From Undibacterium sp. (GTDB lineage: Bacteria; Pseudomonadota; Gammaproteobacteria; Burkholderiales; Burkholderiaceae_D), in assembly GCA_019752975.1 (NCBI GenBank), contig JAIELM010000373.1:1-7411 (forward strand): a DNA stretch of 7,411 bases, read 5' to 3'. Under the pieces are notes generated by a model. The model saw only the letters and a program-made list of their open reading frames with translations, was not told the DNA's origin and made no database searches. Made by a program: the position numbers and the translations under genes. This document shows, piece after piece, positions 1 to 6,011 of the stretch; position 1 is the stretch's first letter, and each line of letters begins with the position of its first letter.

Positions 1-684
1 ACCATGTACGTCATCAAACTCAGGGCCAAATGCACCGGTGTAGAGGTCAAAACGTTTGACCAAATCTTCGTGCACGACGCTTAAGTAGCCGCCCATGTGG
101 TACACGTAGCCGACTGGCAAAAAATCAATGTAATAAGTATTGTCTTGCGGGCGCGAGCCGCGTATCGCTGGCGCCGCGTTACCATCGGAGACGGAGATCA
201 CGCCAGGCAAACTTTGCAGGCCACGCATGGGATCGCCGCCAGCGCCAGCGACATGACTCAGCTCTTGACCGCTCAAGGAAAATTTGCCGACTGGTTGCGG
301 ATTGGTCGCGCTAATTTGTACCGATTGTGTAGTCTCCGGCAGCTTAAAAACTACTTCTACTGCTTGGTTATTGAGCACTTCGAGTTTGCTCGTTTGTGCG
401 ATTTTATTGGCCATCATTAAATGGACTTGATAGGAACCTAATGGTAAAGAATTGACCTGAAATCGACCCTGTGCATCCGTTACTACATTGCGCGTGATGC
501 TATTGTCGGCTTTGACAATCTGTAAGGCGGTGTTGGGTTTGACTTGACCGAACAACGAGCCTAGGTTGGTGCTTTGTGCCATGGCGGTTGGAATACAAAA
601 CGCACTGATTGAGACGGTTCCAAACAGCAAAGCAAGGGCGTGGTTGAGGGCTTTGATTTTTATTGAGTGCGGTAGTCGTGCCAT
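1..684 (-). CDS. TonB-dependent receptor, N-terminal part (runs off left edge)
   Basis: This is the first 228 codons of an outer-membrane TonB-dependent receptor, a class that imports scarce nutrients using TonB energy; the substrate cannot be told. Residues 1-36 are a signal peptide with basic residues, a hydrophobic core and an AMA cleavage site before Q37. Residues about 41-115 resemble the carboxypeptidase-regulatory-like domain, a small beta sandwich often placed before the plug, with the pattern TDAQGRF then LPLGSYQV. The plug begins around residue 137, with GDPMRGLQSLPGV, then IRGSRPQDNTYYIDFLPV and a run ending LYTGAFGPEF, all typical of plug domains. The ATG at 684 has an AAGGA ribosome site (690-694) 5 bases upstream. 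The beta barrel lies outside the window. No TonB box was recognised. The family call is firm; the ligand is unknown. Confidence 0.9.
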   Translation of the reverse strand, partial: MARLPHSIKIKALNHALALLFGTVSISAFCIPTAMAQSTNLGSLFGQVKPNTALQIVKADNSITRNVVTDAQGRFQVNSLPLGSYQVHLMMANKIAQTSKLEVLNNQAVEVVFKLPETTQSVQISATNPQPVGKFSLSGQELSHVAGAGGDPMRGLQSLPGVISVSDGNAAPAIRGSRPQDNTYYIDFLPVGYVYHMGGYLSVVHEDLVKRFDLYTGAFGPEFDDVHG

Positions 685-689
685 GGGAT

Positions 690-694
690 TCCTT
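690..694 (-). promoter_or_regulatory. Ribosome binding site of the TonB-dependent receptor
   Basis: The minus strand reads AAGGA five bases before the ATG at 684. It fixes the start just ahead of a convincing signal peptide. Confidence 0.7.
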
Positions 695-740
695 AGGTGA
701 ACGTGATAGCAAAGAGAAAAACTTGCTCAAAAATAGGGTG

Positions 741-833
741 CTTATGCAAAACAGACGCTAGCGTTGTTGGGGCGCCTTGTCGTACAAATTACTGTCTGCG
801 GCTGCGCACCTAGCCAGCGCAATTTTGCGTAAG
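741..833. repeat. 93-bp imperfect palindrome upstream of the receptor gene
   Basis: The outer arms are CTTATGCAAAA (741-751) and TTTTGCGTAAG (823-833), complementary at 10 of 11 positions; the odd pair is a G-U wobble in plus-strand RNA. Inside, CGCT (756-759) can pair with AGCG (816-819) and GC (761-762) with GC (813-814), so an interrupted stem continues inward. The element lies between 57 and 149 bases upstream of the receptor start. It could be a leader hairpin, a small non-autonomous mobile element, or chance pairing. The right arm continues into AGTCCT, a sequence reminiscent of some IS ends, but no second such end was found. Confidence 0.4.
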
Positions 834-986
834 TCCTAAAATAATAAAAAATAGTGAAAATGTCTCTTGTGAAAATTGGAAAGAAATTAAAAAACACCGG
901 CAGTCTAATTTGATGAGCGATCAGAGGTTGAGCTTTTTTTGAAGTGGCAAGATTTAATACGTAGGGTACTTTCAGCTGATACTCGG

Positions 987-1064
987 CACTAAGTTGAGCC
1001 ACTGAGTTGAACCACTAAGCTGAGGCACTAAGCTGAGTCACTAAGTTGAGAAACTAAGCCGAGA
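987..1064. repeat. Six-unit 13-bp tandem repeat (minisatellite)
   Basis: Six consecutive 13-bp units start at 987, 1000, 1013, 1026, 1039 and 1052, with consensus CACTAAGYTGAGN. Units 3 to 5 (1013-1051) are nearly identical apart from the last base. Units 1 and 2 differ from these at one to three bases, and the last unit begins AACTAAGCCGAG. The array ends exactly at the predicted -35 box of the DUF3297 promoter. No protein-coding role is evident. The graded divergence suggests growth by replication slippage followed by decay. Confidence 0.9.
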
Positions 1065-1093
1065 TTGCCCAGATCGCAGTTCTAGGCGATAAT
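1065..1093 (+). promoter_or_regulatory. Sigma70-like promoter for the DUF3297 gene
   Basis: The -35 box TTGCCC (1065-1070, 4 of 6 to TTGACA) and the -10 box GATAAT (1088-1093, 5 of 6 to TATAAT) are separated by an ideal 17 bases. Transcription would start about 1099-1102, at or right beside the ATG at 1102, predicting a leaderless or nearly leaderless message. There is no Shine-Dalgarno sequence before the ATG, which fits this. Confidence 0.6.
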
Positions 1094-1101
1094 CTCTTCC
1101 T

Positions 1102-1350
1102 ATGAATACGACTACCACCCCTCCCCCATTCCCCGACCGTCTTTCGGTCGATCCCAAGAGCCGCTTTTATAATGCCGAAGTTTTCGAACATGAAGTAGGC
1201 ATTAAACTCAATGGCAAAGAACGCCTGAGCGTAGAAGAATATTGCATTAGTGAGGGTTGGATTACGGTACCCGCTGGTAAAACCCTAGATCGCAAGGGTA
1301 TGCCCATGATGATTAAGGTAAAGGGTGTGGTTGAGCCGTTTTATCGTTAG
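1102..1350 (+). CDS. DUF3297 family small protein
   Basis: This 82-residue protein matches the DUF3297 family of small conserved proteobacterial proteins in length and motifs. After a proline- and threonine-rich start, residues 12-20 read DRLSVDPKS, followed by a GIKLNGKER strand region, VEEYCISEGW, the loop PAGKTLDRKG and a C-terminal IKVKGVVEPFYR. These blocks are the family hallmark. There is no signal peptide or membrane segment, so it is probably cytoplasmic. The biochemical function is unknown and none is proposed. The ATG has no ribosome site and lies eight bases after a -10 box, so translation is probably leaderless. The gene is flanked by tandem repeats on both sides. Its neighbour downstream is the pirin gene, 136 bases away and probably a separate transcript. 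Confidence 0.93.
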   Translation: MNTTTTPPPFPDRLSVDPKSRFYNAEVFEHEVGIKLNGKERLSVEEYCISEGWITVPAGKTLDRKGMPMMIKVKGVVEPFYR

Positions 1351-1410
1351 TTTCTACGCTTAACCATGTGGGCTTAAATCAAAATTCTCGTTTCCACGTT
1401 TACGCGTGTT

Positions 1411-1440
1411 AATAAGTGCTAATAAGTGCTAATAAGTGCT
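1411..1440. repeat. Perfect 3 x 10-bp tandem repeat upstream of the pirin gene
   Basis: AATAAGTGCT occurs three times in a row without a mismatch. The unit is about one DNA helical turn, so a protein bound to each copy would sit on the same face. The last base overlaps a TTGAAA hexamer (1440-1445) that resembles a -35 box, though no good -10 follows at standard spacing. Perfect copies point to recent slippage or selection. Confidence 0.9.
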
Positions 1441-1475
1441 TGAAAATCGTGGTAGGTCATAACCTAGCAATTTTT

Positions 1476-1480
1476 AGGAA
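1476..1480 (+). promoter_or_regulatory. Ribosome binding site of the pirin gene
   Basis: AGGAA lies six bases before the ATG at 1487, a normal spacing, and supports this start codon. Confidence 0.65.
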
Positions 1481-1486
1481 AAAACG

Positions 1487-2188
1487 ATGCTGACTTTAAG
1501 AAAATCACAAGATCGTGGATATGCCGATCACGGCTGGCTTAAAAGCTTTCACTCATTTTCCTTCGCAGATTATTACGACCCAGATCATACCGCTTGGGGA
1601 AATTTAAGAGTCATCAACGAAGATCGTATCGCTCCAGAGGCAGGCTTTGGCGCACACGGTCATCGCGACATGGAAATCATCAGTTATGTGCTGTCAGGCG
1701 AGTTAGCTCATAAAGACAGCTTGGGCAATATCAAAGGCATTCCGCCGGGCGATGTGCAACGTATGAGCGCCGGTAGTGGAGTACGCCACAGCGAGTTTAA
1801 TCATGCCGACGGACAGGAAACACATTTTTTGCAAATCTGGATACAGCCGAATCGCCTAGGTGTTGCGCCGAGTTATGAGCAAAAAACCATACCAGCGGCC
1901 AGCAAACGAGGCGCTTTGGCGCTAGTTGCCTCACCAGACGGTGCAGGAAATGCGGTGTCGATGATGGCCGATGCAGCGATCTATGCGGGTTTATTTGATG
2001 GTGATGAGCGAGCTGAATTAGGCTTAAATCCTATGCGAAAAGCCTATGTGCATGTCATTCGCGGCGCTATAAAAATCAATGGACACGACTTAAATAGTGG
2101 CGATGCGCTGCGTATAGAAAACGAAAGTCAATTGAGTATAAGTCATGGACGTGAGGCTGAAATTTTGGTGTTTGATTTGATGGCTTGA
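1487..2188 (+). CDS. Pirin family protein, YhhW-type bicupin (possible quercetin 2,3-dioxygenase)
   Basis: This 233-residue protein has almost the same length and N-terminal pattern as Escherichia coli YhhW, a pirin-like bicupin with quercetin 2,3-dioxygenase activity in vitro. Visible family blocks are the RKSQDRGYADHGWL start, FSFADYYDP, LRVINEDRI, GFGAHGHRDMEI, PPGDVQRMSAGSGVRHSE and FLQIWI. The metal ligands of the N-terminal cupin are all present: H57, H59, H101 and E103. The second cupin (about residues 150-232) is degenerate and lacks a matching His/Glu set, as is usual. No signal peptide is present, so it is cytoplasmic. It has its own ribosome site and ends convergently with the amidohydrolase gene. 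The physiological substrate is not revealed; a redox-sensing or regulatory pirin role is the alternative. Confidence 0.95.
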   Translation: MLTLRKSQDRGYADHGWLKSFHSFSFADYYDPDHTAWGNLRVINEDRIAPEAGFGAHGHRDMEIISYVLSGELAHKDSLGNIKGIPPGDVQRMSAGSGVRHSEFNHADGQETHFLQIWIQPNRLGVAPSYEQKTIPAASKRGALALVASPDGAGNAVSMMADAAIYAGLFDGDERAELGLNPMRKAYVHVIRGAIKINGHDLNSGDALRIENESQLSISHGREAEILVFDLMA

Positions 2189-2271
2189 AATGTCGGTAGT
2201 CTCACGGGAACGGTAAGGTAAGTATTTCTTCCACGCGGCAAGTTGTGTGGATCGATATTTATTAAACCGAT

Positions 2272-2309
2272 CTTAGAATCGACTCTAGGATAGGAGTCAG
2301 AATCCTAAG
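2272..2309. repeat. Imperfect inverted repeat downstream of the pirin gene
   Basis: CTTAG (2272-2276) pairs with CTAAG (2305-2309), and GACTC (2281-2285) pairs with GAGTC (2294-2298) around an 8-base loop, with an unequal internal loop between. AGAATC also recurs at 2275, 2299 and 2311. No T-run follows, so it is not a standard terminator. The role is unknown. Confidence 0.4.
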
Positions 2310-2316
2310 CAGAATC

Positions 2317-2483
2317 GTAATTATTCAGCCCAATATGGCATCTAATGAAAATCTTAAAACCCCTCAACGCAGAGACGCAGAGACTTTGATGAGCGCAGAG
2401 GTCTTCTCCGATTTTCTCTGCGTCTCAGCGTCTCGGCGTTGAGGGGTTTTTACGTTCAAGGCTATGGGCGGCTGAATAATTAC
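2317..2483. repeat. 167-bp nested palindromic element between convergent genes
   Basis: The outer arms GTAATTATTCAGCC (2317-2330) and GGCTGAATAATTAC (2470-2483) are perfect 14-bp inverted repeats. Inside lies a second pair of 29-bp arms (2356-2384 and 2422-2450) matching at 27 of 29 positions, and a third pair of 6-bp arms (2395-2400 and 2416-2421). The left inner arm holds two direct copies of ACGCAGAG (2367-2374 and 2375-2382). Spacers between the outer and inner arms are 25 and 19 bases, so the symmetry spans the whole element. There is no open reading frame and no clear target duplication. It resembles a MITE-like or dispersed palindromic repeat; that identity is an inference. Confidence 0.85.
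2356..2450. terminator. Possible bidirectional terminator for the pirin and amidohydrolase genes
   Basis: The inner 29-bp stem ends in CCCCTC/GAGGGG pairs followed by a T-run (TTTTT, 2447-2451) on the plus strand and by TTTT on the minus strand. Transcripts from both convergent genes would therefore form a strong hairpin with a U-tract. It is longer than a typical intrinsic terminator, so the termination role is inferred and may be secondary to its repeat nature. Confidence 0.5.
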
Positions 2484-2502
2484 CAACGAGTCTTACTTCC
2501 CC

Positions 2503-4362
2503 TCACTCATGTACCAAGCGCACATCAGCGATTTGAAAATCATATTCGTCCACCGGTAGTCCTGCATTAAATCCCATAGAAGTAATGGCACGCGGATTGA
2601 GTCCATTAAATTGACTCAATGGAATACTTATTTCTTTCCATTCTGTGGGGGCAGTAAAAGCCACCGAAAGTGGAATGTAGCTGCCTTCAATACTGAAACT
2701 CACTTTATAAGATTTACCGTCGCCTTTGACCTTAAATTTGAGCGTGTTAGCGGCACTCAAATCGGCCGGCTGCATAGCTTGCTGACCGGGGAAGAAAGCG
2801 AGTCCGGCCCATGGGAAACCAAAACCTTCCTTGATATTGGCATGTATCGCAATGGCAGCTTGACCATCTGGGGTGGGCGCAGCGAGTGTTAATTTAACGG
2901 TAGATTTGCCACCCGCCATTTCATCTTGAGAAGGCACCCAACCGAAGCCAAATGGACTCGCTAATTTTTCCGTGCTAAACAGGCTGATACGTCCATCCTT
3001 GGGGAGACTGATCATCTGATGTTTTACTTGTTGATCCTGGGTAGCAATTTGAGTTTGGGCAGCACGTAAAGGTGATACGATTTCACCTTCTTTCCACACT
3101 TCAATGAGGCGACGTGTCGCACGAATATCTTGATCTGGATTCCCTTCAACCAACACTAAATCAGCACGATATCCCTTAGCGATACGTCCTCGGTCATTCA
3201 AATGGAAGGCCTTTGCTGGTGCGGAAGTCGCCGCAATTAAGGCGCCAATCGGCGTCATTCCAGCTTGCACTAAAGAACCAAGTTCATGATGTAAGCTAAT
3301 ACCATATTGTGTCCCGCGATTGCCCGCATCGGTACCCGCCAGGAGAGTGACTGTAGCACTCGACAAGGCCTTAGTTAAGCGTTGTGCCGCGATAAGTTTT
3401 TCTGGATGTGGGGTTTTCCCATAAGGCATATTCAAAGTTTGCACTTGCGTTTTTTTAAGCAAACTCATCAAAGCTGGATCGTCTAAAAGATCTTGGGCCT
3501 TTACACCGGCGACGCTTTCTAAAACGCTAAAGGTGGGAATGATAAAGGCGTTTTTTGCTTTAGCCAAAGCCACCATTTTTTGCAAATCCATCTCACTGAT
3601 ATCCGCAGCATTGTACAAATGCACCAAACCATCAGCACCTAGTCGGAGAGCGTCATAAGCGTCTTGATAGCTACCGATATGCACTACCGCCAATTTTTTT
3701 CTAGCGTGTGCGGCTTTAATCAGCGCTTCAACAATGGCTAAATCTAGGCTATTGAATTTAATTTTTGCACCGTCAAATTCACCACCACTCTCCATCACAA
3801 TCTTAATGAAGTGAGAACCTTCGGCTATCCGAGCATCGACCCAAGCTGGCGCCTGTTCGGGCTTGGTAAGCGTATCTATCGTCATGCCATACTCGGTACC
3901 ATGACCACCCGGTGCAGTCGCAAGCATACCAGCAGAAATCAAGTCAGGAGCATGCTTGTTGCTGCCATTTTTCATGCGTGTATTCATCTCCTGTACCAGT
4001 GATGGAGCAGAAAACATATCGATCTGAGTCGTTACGCCGTAGAGCAAGGGTAATTCTTGATCCTGATAGGCGTGAACGTGAGCGTCGATCAAACCAGGCA
4101 ATAAGGTACGGCCCGCACCATTAATTATGGTTGTATTGGTGCTCGCTTTCTTCTTGAAATTAGCATCGACGATTCTGCCGTTTGCGATCAACACATTGCG
4201 CTGACCGAGCATTTTTTCACCATCAAAAACTCGGACATTTTGGATGAGATAGCTGCCACCGCTCGCGGCAGGTAGCGCGGGGGCAGTGAAAGCGACACTA
4301 TTGTTTGCTTGTGCACACAAAGCTAAGGCTACTAAGGAGGTCAATAAAATTTTTGTCTTCAT
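2503..4362 (-). CDS. Exported amidohydrolase with C-terminal CIA30-like domain
   Basis: The 619-residue protein starts with a signal peptide (KTK, then a hydrophobic core, cleavage likely after A19 in AQA). LALC is not a proper lipobox, so a lipoprotein is unlikely. Residues about 38-435 form an imidazolonepropionase-like, COG1228-type amidohydrolase. Metal and catalytic positions are visible: H95 and H97 in DAHVH, K187 in HFIKIVMESGG (candidate carboxylated bridging lysine), H228, H248 and D345 in LLAGTDAG. Such enzymes hydrolyse amide or related bonds, often in dipeptides or cyclic amides, but this substrate is unknown. Residues about 458-617 resemble a CIA30 (NDUFAF1-like) beta-sandwich: SQDEMAGGKST, LKFKVKGDGKSY and WKEISIPLSQF. 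It may bind ligand or aid folding. The start has only a weak AGAGA ribosome site. It lies 95 bases after the ABC permease gene and may be co-transcribed. Confidence 0.92.
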   Translation of the reverse strand: MKTKILLTSLVALALCAQANNSVAFTAPALPAASGGSYLIQNVRVFDGEKMLGQRNVLIANGRIVDANFKKKASTNTTIINGAGRTLLPGLIDAHVHAYQDQELPLLYGVTTQIDMFSAPSLVQEMNTRMKNGSNKHAPDLISAGMLATAPGGHGTEYGMTIDTLTKPEQAPAWVDARIAEGSHFIKIVMESGGEFDGAKIKFNSLDLAIVEALIKAAHARKKLAVVHIGSYQDAYDALRLGADGLVHLYNAADISEMDLQKMVALAKAKNAFIIPTFSVLESVAGVKAQDLLDDPALMSLLKKTQVQTLNMPYGKTPHPEKLIAAQRLTKALSSATVTLLAGTDAGNRGTQYGISLHHELGSLVQAGMTPIGALIAATSAPAKAFHLNDRGRIAKGYRADLVLVEGNPDQDIRATRRLIEVWKEGEIVSPLRAAQTQIATQDQQVKHQMISLPKDGRISLFSTEKLASPFGFGWVPSQDEMAGGKSTVKLTLAAPTPDGQAAIAIHANIKEGFGFPWAGLAFFPGQQAMQPADLSAANTLKFKVKGDGKSYKVSFSIEGSYIPLSVAFTAPTEWKEISIPLSQFNGLNPRAITSMGFNAGLPVDEYDFQIADVRLVHE

Positions 4363-4457
4363 GATTTTCTCTTTAAGGAGGGTTTAGATAGCCTCATAGT
4401 GCGCTGTCTTAGTTCCCATGTTAAGAACAACTTGCCATCAATTTTAGGTGACGAATG

Positions 4458-6011
4458 TCATGCGGGTTTAAATAGACGCGCTATACCTAACATCAGCAAA
4501 GCAAACCCCAGTGGGATAGTCGCCCACCAGCTTCCTACACCTGCAAGGTATGTGACTCCTGCCCAAGCCAAATTGCTAAAGTTTTCTAATATATTCGCGC
4601 CCAAATTTCCCTGTGCTCGCGCTTTGAATTGACTGCGCTGACTTGGCTTATCTAGCCATAAATGAATTAAGCCGACACAGAGCATGGCACAACTTAGACT
4701 TAGCAGCAAAGTAAGAGCGAGCTTAATATCGGTGCAGGCGATATAAATCACCGCGGGCAAAACTAATACTAAAACCGGAATGCTAGCGGCAAGTAATTTT
4801 GCATTGCGTATTCGCTTCAATGCGATCGGGGAGGAGGCTAATAGATCAGGCGCATCCTCAGCAGAAATAATAATCCAAATCAAGGAACCGGTGATAGAGG
4901 CGGCTAAAAAGGTCAATCCCGCAGTGACACCATAGAGTAAGGATTTTCCTTTTAGAATAACAAAAAATAGCGGCAGCATATACAGTAGTTGCAGCAAAAC
5001 CTGCGAGATAAGATGCGGGTCACGCAAGATCAAACGCCATTCTTTACGCAATACATTGGGCAATAAACCAGAGCGAAAGCGCAGTCCTTTTAATGACTCA
5101 GCACTAGTTAAAACAGTGGCTCGCGCCACCGCACCACTTTGCTGCACACCACGCACAAAAAATTGGTGAGTAGTTCGTGCAGTGAGCCAAAAAAACATTG
5201 CTGCAAACGCAGAGAATATAAGTACTTCTAAAGGTGCGCCAAACAGCGCTTTGGCAGGAATCCAAACATAGCTCTCTGGGCCTAAGGATGCGCCGGATTG
5301 AAACCAAGGCGTGATGGTTTGCATAATCTGAGTCTTAAACGCGGGCGTAGATTGTGAGAATGTTTGTGAGACGATGAAGATACTCGCTCCTACTAATGCA
5401 CCGAGAATTTGCGCCACAATGCGGGTTTTTCTAACGCCGATGAGTTTGACCAAACCCAAGGTACATAACATTCCAATTGAGGAGGCTATCACCGCGCAAC
5501 TCACTATCGTAGGATAAATCCCTAACCAATGCGGCTGACCAAGGAACAAACCGACGTGGGCAATAGGACTTAAGAGTAACCATGCCATGAAGACTACGCC
5601 TACACAAATTCCCGCCAGGCGTACTTTAAAAATACTCATACTAGCGATAGGAGAGGAGAGCAGGAGGTCAAGATCACCTCGTTCAAACAGCGCAACTACA
5701 GTGCGATTTAAAGCGCCAGAGAGCATTAAACTAAATACGCCTACCATGCCTACGCCAGCGAACATGAGTGTATTCGGTGGAACTGTTCCTGTGTATGGAG
5801 GGAACTTACGCATGACCGTCCAATAGATTCCATGCATCATAAAAAAGAGGAGGCCAAAGACTATTTTTCCACTTAAAGAAACTCCACGTGGTAGCTTATT
5901 TTTTTTCTTTGAAATACGCGATGTTCCTTGCATATCATAAAAAAACATCCTACATTCGTGCACCAAGAGCCACCAGCTTGAACCTGGGGAAAAGCTTTTT
6001 AGTAAATTCAT
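4458..6011 (-). CDS. ABC-2 type exporter permease, two-module form
   Basis: This 517-residue, very hydrophobic protein has roughly ten to twelve likely membrane segments, for example near residues 49-67, 83-101, 131-157, 165-191, 198-215, 255-277, 335-353 and 362-382, with more towards the C-terminus. It is the membrane partner of the ATPase encoded just upstream: its ATG overlaps that gene's stop as ATGA (6008-6011), implying coupled translation. It seems to contain two related halves. A cytoplasmic (H/K)E-x-R start occurs at H18-R21 and again at K323-R326, and DLLLSSPI (115-122) is echoed by DLLASSPI (389-396). This suggests a fused pair of ABC-2 modules. The location is the inner membrane. 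The substrate is unknown; peptide, lipid or drug export are all possible. No substrate-specific motif was seen. Confidence 0.88.
   Translation of the reverse strand: MNLLKSFSPGSSWWLLVHECRMFFYDMQGTSRISKKKNKLPRGVSLSGKIVFGLLFFMMHGIYWTVMRKFPPYTGTVPPNTLMFAGVGMVGVFSLMLSGALNRTVVALFERGDLDLLLSSPIASMSIFKVRLAGICVGVVFMAWLLLSPIAHVGLFLGQPHWLGIYPTIVSCAVIASSIGMLCTLGLVKLIGVRKTRIVAQILGALVGASIFIVSQTFSQSTPAFKTQIMQTITPWFQSGASLGPESYVWIPAKALFGAPLEVLIFSAFAAMFFWLTARTTHQFFVRGVQQSGAVARATVLTSAESLKGLRFRSGLLPNVLRKEWRLILRDPHLISQVLLQLLYMLPLFFVILKGKSLLYGVTAGLTFLAASITGSLIWIIISAEDAPDLLASSPIALKRIRNAKLLAASIPVLVLVLPAVIYIACTDIKLALTLLLSLSCAMLCVGLIHLWLDKPSQRSQFKARAQGNLGANILENFSNLAWAGVTYLAGVGSWWATIPLGFALLMLGIARLFKPA

Noticed and set aside
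97..420. Plus-strand open frame of 107 codons
   Set aside because: It lies opposite the TonB-dependent receptor, whose minus-strand translation has a signal peptide and plug motifs; the plus frame shows no recognisable domain.
500..730. Minus-strand open frame of 76 codons
   Set aside because: It is an out-of-frame shadow over the start of the receptor gene; the correct frame begins at 684 with a good ribosome site.
820..837. Possible insertion-sequence end (AATTTTGCGTAAGTCCT-like)
   Set aside because: It recalls terminal sequences of some IS elements, but there is no transposase and the only partner arm is the short 741-751 match, so it is described only as a palindrome.
742..1002. Minus-strand open frame of 86 codons in the gene-free stretch
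   Set aside because: It begins inside the 13-bp tandem repeat and ends in the 93-bp palindrome, has low-complexity composition, no ribosome site and no family resemblance.
2611..2892. Plus-strand open frame of 93 codons
   Set aside because: It is antisense to the CIA30-like part of the amidohydrolase and has no domain signature.
3811..4124. Two overlapping plus-strand frames of 63 and 70 codons
   Set aside because: They lie antisense to the conserved metal-binding region of the amidohydrolase and look like chance frames.
4328..4362. Lipoprotein signal at the amidohydrolase N-terminus
   Set aside because: The LALC sequence has leucine before the cysteine, which does not fit a lipobox; an AQA signal-peptidase I site just after is more convincing.
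4374..4382. Strong Shine-Dalgarno-like AAGGAGGG on the plus strand
   Set aside because: No credible plus-strand gene follows; the next frame (4399-4632) starts with GTG and mostly overlaps the permease on the other strand.
5104..5307. Minus-strand 67-codon frame within the permease gene
   Set aside because: It is in another frame of the same strand as the permease and lacks its own start signals.
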